DNA from: Halobacteriales archaeon SW_10_68_16
GTDB taxonomy: Archaea; Halobacteriota; Halobacteria; Halobacteriales; Haloarculaceae
DNA length: 18,957 nt
NCBI GenBank assembly: GCA_003023485.1
Contig: PXSG01000042.1
Coordinates: 6,292-25,248 of the forward strand
Direction: 5' to 3'
Below are positions 7,739-14,183 of the stretch, piece by piece. The notes beneath the pieces were generated by a model, which saw only the letters and a list, made by a program, of their open reading frames with translations, was not told the DNA's origin and did no database searches. How positions within the stretch are numbered: position 1 is the stretch's first letter; every line of letters begins with the position of its first letter. Both the position numbers and the translations under genes were made by a program.

Positions 7739-8473
7739 TCAGCCAGTCCGTTCGGGCCCCGCCTGTAGAATCCCCCACTCGTGGCCGGGGAGGATGCGGT
7801 CGGCCCGCTCGCGGACCTCGTGGGCGCTCGTCCACCACTCGAAGTCGTTCATCGCCAGCCCCCGCCGGAACGGGTCGCCCTCTAAGTTCTCGAAGGTCGG
7901 GACGGCGTCGGCGGCGACGACAGTCGTCCCCTCGTCGGTCTCGACGGCAAGCGACTGGTGGCCGGGGGTGTGGCCCGGCGTGGGGAAGGCGGTCACCCCG
8001 GGACAGAGGTCTGTCTCGCCGTCCAGGGGCGTCAGATCGACGGGCAGCCAGGGCGGTTCGCGACCCAGCGATTTCGCCTCGTAGCGCTCGGCGTGCATCG
8101 GGTAGGGTGCAATGGCGTACTCCAGTTCCCGGCGCTGGACGTACACCTCGGCGTCGAACAACTCGAGGTTGTAGCAGTGGTCCCAGTCGAGGTGGGTCAA
8201 CACGACCGCGTCGACGTCCCCGGGCTCGTACCCCTCCGAGTCGAGGATGGCCGGCAGGGTCTGGTCCGCGTCGCGGCGACAGTCGAAGCCCGGATGGAGG
8301 TCGGCCATCAGGTCGACGTCGCCGAAGCCGGTGTCGACCAGCAGCGTCCGCTCGGCCTCGACGAGGTAGACGGTGGAGGGTGCCTCGATCTCGACGCCGC
8401 GTTCGCCGCCCACGAGAATGCTCTTGTCCAGCGTCATCGACCCGCAACACCGCGGGGTCACCGTGGCGGTCAT
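7739..8473 (-). CDS. metallo-beta-lactamase-fold hydrolase (AHL-lactonase-like) with variant metal motif
   Basis: A 244-residue metallo-beta-lactamase-fold hydrolase resembling the N-acyl homoserine lactonase (AiiA/AttM) branch in length and motif spacing. The metal motif reads THLDWDH: H94, D98 and H99 are in place, but the position normally occupied by the second histidine of HxHxDH is D96. The other ligands appear conserved: H168 in PTPGHTPGH, D189 in AADAVP and H231 in PGHEWG. Which ester or lactone it hydrolyses cannot be judged, and no quorum-sensing synthase is nearby. The ATG at 8473 is chosen over one at 8437 because a TATA-like box lies at leaderless spacing before it. The gene is divergent from the decayed remnants that start near 8522. 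Confidence 0.85.
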   Translation of the reverse strand: MTATVTPRCCGSMTLDKSILVGGERGVEIEAPSTVYLVEAERTLLVDTGFGDVDLMADLHPGFDCRRDADQTLPAILDSEGYEPGDVDAVVLTHLDWDHCYNLELFDAEVYVQRRELEYAIAPYPMHAERYEAKSLGREPPWLPVDLTPLDGETDLCPGVTAFPTPGHTPGHQSLAVETDEGTTVVAADAVPTFENLEGDPFRRGLAMNDFEWWTSAHEVRERADRILPGHEWGILQAGPERTG

Positions 8474-8494
8474 ACCGGCCCGTGGGTCCCCCGG

Positions 8495-8505
8495 CCTAAA
8501 TATCG
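8495..8505 (-). promoter_or_regulatory. TATA-like box of the metallo-hydrolase gene
   Basis: The minus strand reads CGATATTTAGG centred about 27 bases before the ATG at 8473, which points to a leaderless transcript and settles the start. Confidence 0.6.
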
Positions 8506-8521
8506 CGGCCCTCATTCCGCT

Positions 8522-8707
8522 CAGGCCGGAACCTTCGAGCGCGTGCCCGACGGCGAGGTCATCGCCCGGAGTCTCGACGGCGAACACGTTGTCCGCGCCG
8601 ACGGGGACGTCTGGCCGGTCTTGCTCTCGGCCGACGGCCACGGGTCGATCCTGGGCTACACGGCGAACGCGGCCCGTCCCATCGAGGAGGCGGTCGGGAA
8701 CGGATGA
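8522..8707 (+). pseudogene. 5'-truncated remnant of an unidentified gene
   Basis: An in-frame, haloarchaeal-looking stretch of about 61 codons (from QAGTFERVPDGEV to IEEAVGNG, ending in TGA at 8705-8707). It has the acidic, GC3-rich composition of real genes, with segments such as RADGDVWPVLLSADGHG that read like the C-terminal end of a larger enzyme. No ATG or GTG lies in frame near its left end, and the sequence immediately upstream is the promoter of the divergent hydrolase, so the 5' part appears lost. Its stop overlaps the ATG of the next remnant (ATGA), the coupling expected of an operon. Parent family not recognised; genes next to UPF0104 flippase-like genes would be the natural comparison set. 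Confidence 0.5.
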
Positions 8708-8962
8708 GGGCCACAGTCAGCACCCGACGACGCTTCGCACTCATCGCGTGGCACACTCGTCGGTGCGGCAATCGCCGGGGTTGCGCTCGCCTGCTACGTC
8801 TGGCTCGTCGGGGTCGGCGACGTGCTGGCAGCACTCGGTCGCGTCCCGGCGGCCAAACTGGCCGGTCTCACGCCGCTTCCCGGCGGGACCGGGGGCGCGG
8901 AGGCCCTGCTTGCCGGGCTGCTCGTCCGGTCCGGTGGACGGGGTCAGGACTCGCGCCCGTAG
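8704..8962 (+). pseudogene. frameshifted, internally deleted remnant of a UPF0104/lysylphosphatidylglycerol-synthase-type membrane protein
   Basis: From the ATG at 8704 the frame reads MRATVSTRRRFALIA and then breaks. Shifting by one base at 8749-8750 gives GTLVGAAIAGVALACYVW, a first membrane helix, and VGVGDVLAALGRVPAAKLA, the usual N-terminal segment of the UPF0104/LPG-synthase transmembrane family. This joins directly to GLTPLPGGTGGAEALLAGLL, the 'PLPGGxGGxEA' motif that normally lies about 200 residues later in the family. Thus one frameshift, one large internal deletion and loss of the C-terminal end are all visible. The remnant ends at a TAG at 8960-8962, inside the 3' end of the opposing gene. 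Family identification rests on motif memory, but the order of the two motifs with nothing between them strongly supports a decayed gene. Confidence 0.62.
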
Positions 8963-9312
8963 AGGACGACCAGCAGCACGATCAGTATCACCTGCGCGCT
9001 CTTGTCGATGGCCTCGGTGGGGTCGACGCTGAGGAGACTCGGGTCGTGGGTCTGGTTCAACACCAGCCACAGGACGATCTGGAGGGCGACGAAGAGCACC
9101 CCAACGATGTAGAGCAGTCGGCGGCGGTAATCGAGGAGAAAGAGGACGACGGCGCCGAAAAAGCCCAGCCCGGCGAGGAGGAACGCGATGGGCTGCCCAC
9201 CGGGGAAAAACTGGATCCCGAGAACGAGGTGGATCGCCCCCGAGACGACCGCCAGCACGATTGCGAGCCAGTGCAGCGGGGTGAGCGACTCCGTTTCGAG
9301 CGTCGCGCTCAT
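8944..9312 (-). CDS. four-helix haloarchaeal membrane protein (DUF7475-like)
   Basis: A 122-residue membrane protein with hydrophobic segments near residues 13-33, 43-60, 66-86 and 106-119. The N-terminus MSATLETESLTPLHWLAIVLAV is a short polar tail followed by helix 1, and the HxVLGIQF segment after helix 1 is a recognisable pattern of a haloarchaeal family of unknown function (DUF7475, from memory). The single ATG at 9312 is clear. Its 3' end overlaps the 3' end of the UPF0104-type remnant, so the deletion that shortened that locus probably ended close to this gene. It is divergent from the glycosyltransferase gene, with 89 bases between starts. No function is proposed. Confidence 0.8.
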   Translation of the reverse strand: MSATLETESLTPLHWLAIVLAVVSGAIHLVLGIQFFPGGQPIAFLLAGLGFFGAVVLFLLDYRRRLLYIVGVLFVALQIVLWLVLNQTHDPSLLSVDPTEAIDKSAQVILIVLLVVLYGRES

Positions 9313-9370
9313 ACGCGAGTACGGGGTGCGCCGAGACTAATAACTGAGGGTGCCCGTGGGTCGGCGCAGG

Positions 9371-9376
9371 TATTTT
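9371..9376 (+). promoter_or_regulatory. TATA-like box of the glycosyltransferase gene
   Basis: TATTTT centred about 28 bases before the ATG at 9402. This supports the short form of the protein over the in-frame ATG at 9375, which would overlap the box. Confidence 0.6.
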
Positions 9377-9401
9377 GTGTCCGGTCGCCGCTGGCACACA
9401 C

Positions 9402-10175
9402 ATGGGCCTGGAGTACGCCCGGCGGGCCGCCGACCCCGCAATTTCGGTCGTGATCCCGACGATCCCGGGGTACGACCACCGCACGCCGCTGGCGTCCTTC
9501 GACGGACAGTCCATTGACGAGCCATACGAGATGCTCGTCGTCAACGACGGGACACTGGACCGGTCCGAGGCGCGAAACGAGGGACTGCGGGCAGCGACGG
9601 CGGACGTCGTCGCACTGACGGACGACGATACCAAACCCCCCGCGGACTGGCTGGCGAACATCCACCGCGAGTTCCGGGCGGACCCCGACCTGGTCTGTCT
9701 CGAGGGGCCGGTCTTTGGCGGCTGTCGGAGCGTCGGCCCGCGCCGCTACGTCGGCTGTAACCTGGCCGTCCGGCGCGGGGCGGCGCTTGCGGTGGGTGGG
9801 TTCCGGTCCGAGTTCTCGGAGTGGCGTGAGGACGTCGAGTTCGGATGGCGGATGGAGGCCGAGGCGGAGGGCGTCTGCCGGTACAGCGAGGACGTCCGGA
9901 TGTGCCACCCGACGGCTCCCCGGACCGCGTTCAAACCCGAACTGGAGCGACAACTGCGCGAGGAGTATCCCCACCGCTACGCGGAGGTGCTAAACGCGTC
10001 GGCGACGCGGCGGCTCTACCGCCGGGCGCGGGCGCTCGGTCTCACGCAACCGGTCCACCGTGCGATCAACGCCCTCCGGCGACTGTTCGGTGACCCACGC
10101 GTCTCGGCGGACGTCCCCCAGTACACTGATCCGAACGACTCGACGGGCAGGGTCGACGACAGCACGCCGGAGTGA
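9402..10175 (+). CDS. family 2-like glycosyltransferase (GT-A fold)
   Basis: A 257-residue soluble glycosyltransferase with the GT-A fold of family 2. The first strand is ISVVIPT (14-20), the nucleotide-contacting VVNDGT follows at 46-51, and LTDDDTKPP (72-80) carries the metal-binding DxD. GGFRSEFSEWREDVEFGWRM (132-151, only partly quoted in family terms) has the ED...W arrangement around E143, D144 and W149 typical of the acceptor-side catalytic base region. There is no membrane helix. The C-terminal 70 residues are Arg-rich then acidic. Likely acts on a lipid-linked or protein glycan, but no other glycosylation gene is adjacent, so donor and acceptor are unknown. Downstream, 152 bases without a gene separate it from the opposing tRNA. 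Confidence 0.85.
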   Translation: MGLEYARRAADPAISVVIPTIPGYDHRTPLASFDGQSIDEPYEMLVVNDGTLDRSEARNEGLRAATADVVALTDDDTKPPADWLANIHREFRADPDLVCLEGPVFGGCRSVGPRRYVGCNLAVRRGAALAVGGFRSEFSEWREDVEFGWRMEAEAEGVCRYSEDVRMCHPTAPRTAFKPELERQLREEYPHRYAEVLNASATRRLYRRARALGLTQPVHRAINALRRLFGDPRVSADVPQYTDPNDSTGRVDDSTPE

Positions 10176-10327
10176 CCCGGGGCGGTCGACACAGCAGCGA
10201 GGCAGCGGCCGAGTCGATCGGATCGAGGCGACGACCCTCGGACTGGAGAGGGGATGGCCGGCGACGGTCAGCCGGTCTGCCGGTACTCGGCTCGTATCTG
10301 TTGAATCTAGATCGTTCCGTAGCAGAA

Positions 10328-10402
10328 TGGGCGCTGCAGGATTTGAACCCGCGACCTAGTGGTCCGAAGCCACTCGCTCTGTCCAAGCTGAGCTAAGCGC
10401 CC
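10328..10402 (-). tRNA. tRNA-Arg (anticodon UCG)
   Basis: Reading the minus strand, all cloverleaf parts fit in 75 bases. The acceptor stem GGGCGCT/AGCGCCC has seven pairs. The D stem is GCTC/GAGC with a 10-base loop. The anticodon stem AGTGG/CCACT encloses the seven-base loop CTTCGGA, so the anticodon is TCG (codon CGA, arginine). The variable loop is AGGTC, the T stem is GCGGG/CCTGC with loop TTCAAAT, and the discriminator is A. CCA is not encoded. No intron is present. A T-rich box (GAGTTTTTACC on the minus strand, near 10428-10435) sits at promoter distance upstream. Confidence 0.97.
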
Positions 10403-10495
10403 GTGGGAGCGACTTGCCAGTGTCGCGGTAAAAACTCCGCGGTTGGTCCACGCGGTCGCCGGCACGCTTTTCGCCCCCGAAAGCGTAGCGGGCGT

Positions 10496-10903
10496 ATGCC
10501 CGTCGCGAGCGACGCAGAACTCCGCGAGATCCTCTCCCTGGAGACGATCGCCGTCGTCGGCTGTTCGTCGACACCGGGCAAAGCCGCCCACAACATCCCG
10601 AAGTACATGCTCGACCACGGGTACGAGGTTGTCCCGGTGAACCCGAACGCCGACGAGATATTCGGCCGCAAGGCCTACGACTCCCTCTCGGGGGTCCCGC
10701 GGGGCATCGACATCGTGGACGTGTTCCGGCCCAGCCCGGAGGTGGCCGGCATCGTCGACGAGGCGCTCGACCGCGAGGACGCGGGCGTGGTCTGGACGCA
10801 ACTGGGTATCCACGACGACGCGGCCACAGAGCGCGCCGAGAACGCGGGCAAGCGCGTCGTCCAGAACCGGTGTCTCAAGGTCGAACACCAGCGCTTGATG
10901 TGA
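10496..10903 (+). CDS. CoA-binding domain protein (YccU-like Rossmann fold)
   Basis: A 135-residue single-domain protein of the CoA-binding (YccU-like) family. The Rossmann nucleotide-binding start is TIAVVGCSSTPGKAAHNIPKY, and the second strand is GYEVVPVNPN, both diagnostic. The later strand VVWTQLGIHDD and the end segment KRVVQNRCLKVEHQRL are also typical. The family resembles the CoA-binding domain of succinyl-CoA synthetase alpha subunits, but stand-alone members have no assigned reaction. Length is normal. The ATG at 10496 follows a T-rich box (GCTTTTC, about 10466-10472) at leaderless spacing. Its TGA directly abuts the stop of the convergent gene with no spacer. Confidence 0.9.
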   Translation: MPVASDAELREILSLETIAVVGCSSTPGKAAHNIPKYMLDHGYEVVPVNPNADEIFGRKAYDSLSGVPRGIDIVDVFRPSPEVAGIVDEALDREDAGVVWTQLGIHDDAATERAENAGKRVVQNRCLKVEHQRLM

Positions 10904-11218
10904 CTACTCTTCGTCGGCAGCGTAGATGGTCGTACCCTCGTCCTCGCCGTCGCCACCGGACTCGCCGTCGCTCTCGCCGGGGAGGTCGGCGTCGGCGACG
11001 ATCTCGTCGACGTCGAGTCCCTGCTGGTCGGCCATCGCCTCGAGGAGTGCGCGCTGCTCGGCGAGGTCGCGTTCGATCCGGTCGACCTGCGCGCTGGTGG
11101 CTTCGACGTCCGACTGGACTTCCTTCAGTTCGCGCACGACCTCGTTCATCTTCGAGTAGAGTTGTTCGGCCGCGTCCATCACCTTCTGGAGTTTCTTTGC
11201 GGTTCCGCCCAGTCCCAT
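10904..11218 (-). CDS. small coiled-coil haloarchaeal protein (DUF5798-like)
   Basis: A 104-residue acidic protein. Residues about 8-70 form an amphipathic helix with heptad-like spacing (KKLQKVMDAAEQLYSKM, then VVRELKEVQSDVE and VDRIERDLAEQRALLEAM), predicting a coiled coil. The last 30 residues are a Gly/Asp/Glu-rich acidic tail. The N-terminal MGLGGTAKKLQKV matches a haloarchaeal family of unknown function (DUF5798, from memory). A prefoldin- or chaperone-like role is sometimes suspected for such proteins, but nothing here demonstrates it. The start at 11218 is the point where upstream sequence stops looking coding. It is divergent from the small membrane protein at 11352. Confidence 0.78.
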   Translation of the reverse strand: MGLGGTAKKLQKVMDAAEQLYSKMNEVVRELKEVQSDVEATSAQVDRIERDLAEQRALLEAMADQQGLDVDEIVADADLPGESDGESGGDGEDEGTTIYAADEE

Positions 11219-11320
11219 ACGTCCCGTTGCCGGGCCCCGAACGTGGGTGTTTCGGCTCCGGAGTCCCGCGCCCCGGGGACAACACAGCGCCGTCGGGTGC
11301 CAGGAGAGCGGGGTCGCGCC

Positions 11321-11327
11321 TTTTAAG
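11321..11327 (+). promoter_or_regulatory. TATA-like box of the gene at 11352
   Basis: TTTTAAG centred about 28 bases before the ATG at 11352, at leaderless spacing. It excludes the in-frame ATG at 11247 as the main start. Confidence 0.6.
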
Positions 11328-11351
11328 ACTCGGCCAGGCGGACCCACCGGT

Positions 11352-11741
11352 ATGGACAAGGTGCGAGTGGCGCCGCTGGTCGGCATCGCCGGGTGTGTTG
11401 GCGTGCTCGCCGCGCTCGCGTACCCGTACGCGGTGGGCGCGACAGGCGTCAGCGCCTACTACGGTTCAGGACCAGTCAACCCGCTCGTGGCCGGCCTGCT
11501 GGCCGCCGTCGGCGTCATCGTCTTCGCGGCCGGCCGCGCAGGACGCACCGACCCGGGGTTCGCCGCCGGTGCGGGACTGGTCTTCGGGATTTTCATGCTG
11601 GTCATCCTCCTCGCGTGGGGGACGACGGCCCGTATCGACGCCGTCCAGCTCCCCCAGTGGCACCGCTGGGCGACGCTCGCGATGGCCGCACTCGTCCCTC
11701 TCGGAGGGTTGTGGTTCGCCCGGACGCTCGACCTTCTGTAG
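11352..11741 (+). CDS. four-helix haloarchaeal membrane protein (DUF7548-like)
   Basis: A 129-residue membrane protein with predicted helices near residues 6-30, 42-61, 67-89 and 107-123. Between helices 1 and 2 is a short polar loop containing SAYYGSGPVNP, and between 3 and 4 the sequence TTARIDAVQLPQWHRWA. It resembles a haloarchaeal family of unknown function (DUF7548, from memory). Start choice rests on the TATA-like box and on the MDKVRVAPL tail followed directly by helix 1. It converges with the winged-helix regulator gene, 47 bases between stops. No functional motif is visible. Confidence 0.75.
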   Translation: MDKVRVAPLVGIAGCVGVLAALAYPYAVGATGVSAYYGSGPVNPLVAGLLAAVGVIVFAAGRAGRTDPGFAAGAGLVFGIFMLVILLAWGTTARIDAVQLPQWHRWATLAMAALVPLGGLWFARTLDLL

Positions 11742-11788
11742 AACCCGCGTCGGAGAGACCAGTCATACATCCATCCTGGAACAAGTCG

Positions 11789-12064
11789 TTACGTGTCGGG
11801 GGCAGGGAACCGAGCGACGAATCGTCGATTGGGTGACGGCGAGACTTCCAACCGCACCTCACGGACGAGTGTGTAGTATCGCCGACGCCCCTCCGTGTAC
11901 GACTCGAGGATGCCGGCCTCGGTCAGTAGATCGAGATGATGCGTCGCAGTTTTCCCGTCCATCCCGACTTCGTCCATCAACTCCGAGACGTACATATCTC
12001 GCTGAGAGAGAGCCCGGAGTAATTCGAGGCGGGCTTTCGAACCGAGGATTTCGAGTGTATCCAT
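11789..12064 (-). CDS. ArsR-like winged helix-turn-helix transcriptional regulator
   Basis: A 91-residue winged helix-turn-helix protein. MDTLEILGSKARLELLRALS is the usual first helix pair of ArsR/MarR-type archaeal regulators, MYVSELMDEVGMDGKTATHHLDLL is the helix-turn-helix, and AGILESYTEGRRRYYTL is the beta-wing. There is no metal-binding cysteine set, so it is not a canonical metal sensor. The ATG at 12064 starts the conserved part; the frame upstream runs through the AT-rich promoter. It is divergent from the amphi-Trp gene with 59 bases between starts, so it may repress itself and its neighbour from the shared promoter region. This is inference from arrangement only. Confidence 0.88.
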   Translation of the reverse strand: MDTLEILGSKARLELLRALSQRDMYVSELMDEVGMDGKTATHHLDLLTEAGILESYTEGRRRYYTLVREVRLEVSPSPNRRFVARFPAPDT

Positions 12065-12083
12065 ATAGAGATATAATTCCAAA

Positions 12084-12100
12084 AAAGTCTTATCTATTTT
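12084..12100. promoter_or_regulatory. shared AT-rich divergent promoter of the regulator/amphi-Trp pair
   Basis: The 59 bases between the two starts (12065-12123) are unusually AT-rich for this genome. TATCTATTTT at 12091-12100 is centred about 28 bases before the ATG at 12124. On the other strand, ATAAGACTTT (12085-12094) is at about the same distance from the ATG at 12064. The two boxes overlap, so polymerase binding for one gene should interfere with the other. Confidence 0.55.
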
Positions 12101-12123
12101 GATGTTCAATCCCCGAACGAACC

Positions 12124-12420
12124 ATGCCCGAAGTCCCAGCCGAAGAGGAGGAACCGACCATCGAAACCATCACTGACGGCTACTTCGAGGAGGAGTACTA
12201 CATCGGCACAGCGGACGTCGGCGAGTTCCTGATCGAACTCGGCGAGCAGTTCAAAGAAGACGACACAATCACGCTCACTGGAGACGACTGGGAGCTCCCA
12301 TTCGCATTCGGCGAGCCGATCAACCTCGACATCGAGTTCGAGGGCGACGGTGAACCGGAACTCGAAATCGAGGTCGAACTCTCGGGACGGGTCGAAGACG
12401 AAACACCCGAAATCGCGTAA
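12124..12420 (+). CDS. amphi-Trp domain-containing protein
   Basis: A 98-residue, extremely acidic protein. After an acidic tail, residues about 15-92 match the amphi-Trp domain: a helical segment containing VGEFLIELGEQFKEDD, then alternating hydrophobic strands TITLTGDDWELPFAF and LDIEFEGDGEPELEIEVELS. The domain is known mainly from archaea and its function is not established. The protein has no cysteine, membrane helix or signal peptide. It is transcribed divergently from the winged-helix regulator, sharing a short promoter region, and stops at TAA. A GC-rich imperfect hairpin (GGCACC at 12436-12441 pairing with GGTGCC at 12457-12462) follows the stop. Confidence 0.9.
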   Translation: MPEVPAEEEEPTIETITDGYFEEEYYIGTADVGEFLIELGEQFKEDDTITLTGDDWELPFAFGEPINLDIEFEGDGEPELEIEVELSGRVEDETPEIA

Positions 12421-12555
12421 GCTCTCTCCCGTCGTGGCACCGGTCCCGTGGCCCGGGGTGCCTACTTGACCCCCTGAAGGCTTTCGATGCGATGGCCGGT
12501 TTCCCGGACACGACCACCGATCTAAATTAGCAGTGCCGGGACGCAATCGCGAACC

Positions 12556-12563
12556 TTTATAAT
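12556..12563 (+). promoter_or_regulatory. TATA-like box of the LeuA-family gene
   Basis: TTTATAAT, one of the best TATA matches in the window. Transcription is expected to start about 12585-12590, giving a leader of only a few bases before an ATG at 12594 and the GTG at 12601. The rest of the 180-base gap 12421-12600 holds a GC-rich hairpin after the amphi-Trp stop and nothing else I can support. Confidence 0.65.
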
Positions 12564-12600
12564 CGTCCGTCACGGCAGAGACAGACAGGTATCATGGCCT

Positions 12601-14139
12601 GTGATCGATTTATTCGGGGGGCACCCCGAAACAGACGCACTCAGTGAAGTCGACGACGTACAGTTTCTCGATACCACGCTCAGGGACGGCGAACAAGCCC
12701 CGGGTGTCTCGCTGACGCCCGAAGAGAAAGCCCGCATCGCCCGCAGGCTGGATGCCGCCGAGATCGACGTCATCGAGGCGGGCAGTGCCTGCACCGGGGC
12801 GGGCGAGCGCGCCACCATCGACCGGGTGACCGACCTCGACCTCGAGGCGACGGTGACGAGCTTCTGCCGCGGAATCGAACGCGACATCGACCTCGCCCTG
12901 GAGTGTGACGTCGACGGCGTCAACCTCGTCTTGCCCGCCAGCGACAGACACGTCGAAACGAAGGTCGGGACCAGCCTCGAGGAGAACGTCCACAATACGG
13001 CCGACCTCGTGGCCTACGCCAAAGACCACGGCCTCTGGGTCGAGGTCATCGGCGAGGACGGCTCCCGGGCGGACGTGGACTACCTCGAAGAGCTGATGGC
13101 CGCCTCGCTGGAGGCGGGCGCCGACCGGGTGTGTTACGCCGACACCGTCGGCCACGCGACGCCCGACCGCACCCTCGAATGTGTCTCGCAGCTGGCCGAG
13201 TTGGGCCCGACGAGCACGCACACCCACGACGACCTCGGGCTGGCGGTGACGAACGCCCTGGTCTCGGTGGCGGCGGGCGCCGACCTCGTCCACGGCACCA
13301 TCAACGGCATCGGCGAGCGGGCCGGCAACGTCGCCTTAGAGGAGGTCGCCATCGCCCTGGACCACGGCTACGGCGTCGAGCCGATGGACCTCACCGAAGT
13401 CCACGGCCTCGCCCAGCTCATAGCCAAACTGACGGGCATCCCGCTCGCGCCGAACAAGGCCGTCGTCGGGCAGAACGCCTTCACCCACGAGTCGGGCATC
13501 CACACCGACGGCACACTCAAAGACGACGCGATGTACGAGCCCTATCCGCCCGAGAAGGTGGGGCGCGAGCGCCGCCTCGCGCTGGGCAAACACGCCGGCC
13601 GCGCGGGCGTCGAGGCCGCCCTCTCGGAACACGACGTCGGAGTCACCGACGACCAGCTCGCCGAGATCGTCGAGCGCGTCAAGGCCATCGGCGACCGCGG
13701 CAAGCGTGTCACGGACGCCGACCTGCTGACCATCGCCGAGGACGTCAGCGGCGCCGACCGCGACCGCACGGTCGAACTCCTCGATCTGACGGCGGTCAGC
13801 GGCGTCAACCCCCCGACAGCGAGCGTCCGTCTGGACGTGGCCGGCGAGACCCGCAAGGAGGCCGCGACGGGTTCCGGACCGGTCGACGCGGCGATGAACG
13901 CCGCCGAGAACGCCCTAAGCCACGAGATCGACGCCTCGCTGGAGTCCTACCACGTCGACGCCATCACCGGCGGCACCGATGCCGTCGTCACCGTCGAGGT
14001 GGAGATGTCCCGCGGGGACGACCACGTCACCGTCACCGCGAGCGATTCGGACATCACCTCCGCCTCGGTGTCGGCGATGGTCGACGCGATGGACCGCCTT
14101 GTGACCGACGAGGGCGAACAGGTCATCGCGGACGACTGA
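12601..14139 (+). CDS. LeuA-family synthase (2-isopropylmalate or (R)-citramalate synthase)
   Basis: A 512-residue enzyme that condenses acetyl-CoA with a 2-oxo acid, at the entry to leucine or, as citramalate synthase, isoleucine synthesis. The catalytic TIM barrel (about 18-285) has TLRDGEQAPGV with R28 and D29, metal ligands H207 and H209 in HTHDD, and the NGIGERAGN signature with N243. A linker region with FTHESGIHTDG follows, then the C-terminal LeuA regulatory domain (about 375-505), which normally binds leucine or isoleucine for feedback inhibition. The substrate is unsettled: at the position where LeuA usually has VHxF, this protein has VNLV (N108). No other ilv or leu gene is adjacent. 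The only in-frame start near the conserved part is GTG; an out-of-frame ATG lies seven bases upstream. A T run at 14148-14152 follows the stop. Confidence 0.88.
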   Translation: MIDLFGGHPETDALSEVDDVQFLDTTLRDGEQAPGVSLTPEEKARIARRLDAAEIDVIEAGSACTGAGERATIDRVTDLDLEATVTSFCRGIERDIDLALECDVDGVNLVLPASDRHVETKVGTSLEENVHNTADLVAYAKDHGLWVEVIGEDGSRADVDYLEELMAASLEAGADRVCYADTVGHATPDRTLECVSQLAELGPTSTHTHDDLGLAVTNALVSVAAGADLVHGTINGIGERAGNVALEEVAIALDHGYGVEPMDLTEVHGLAQLIAKLTGIPLAPNKAVVGQNAFTHESGIHTDGTLKDDAMYEPYPPEKVGRERRLALGKHAGRAGVEAALSEHDVGVTDDQLAEIVERVKAIGDRGKRVTDADLLTIAEDVSGADRDRTVELLDLTAVSGVNPPTASVRLDVAGETRKEAATGSGPVDAAMNAAENALSHEIDASLESYHVDAITGGTDAVVTVEVEMSRGDDHVTVTASDSDITSASVSAMVDAMDRLVTDEGEQVIADD

Positions 14140-14147
14140 CCGACCAC

Positions 14148-14152
14148 TTTTT
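14148..14152 (+). terminator. T-run terminator of the LeuA-family gene
   Basis: CACTTTTTAC follows nine bases after the stop. Archaeal termination commonly occurs at short T runs; this is the only such run between this gene and the convergent zinc-ribbon gene. Confidence 0.45.
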
Positions 14153-14183
14153 ACTCCCTCGGGTTTCCTCGCTCGCTTCGCTC

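Noticed and set aside
10060..10359. Open frame ending in MGAAGFEPAT
   Set aside because: The ending is the well-known false peptide produced by reading antisense through a tRNA T arm and acceptor stem; the real feature is tRNA-Arg.
12436..12462. GC-rich hairpin after the amphi-Trp gene as a bacterial-type terminator
   Set aside because: No T run follows it and archaeal termination does not usually need a stem; the imperfect pairing could be chance at this GC content.
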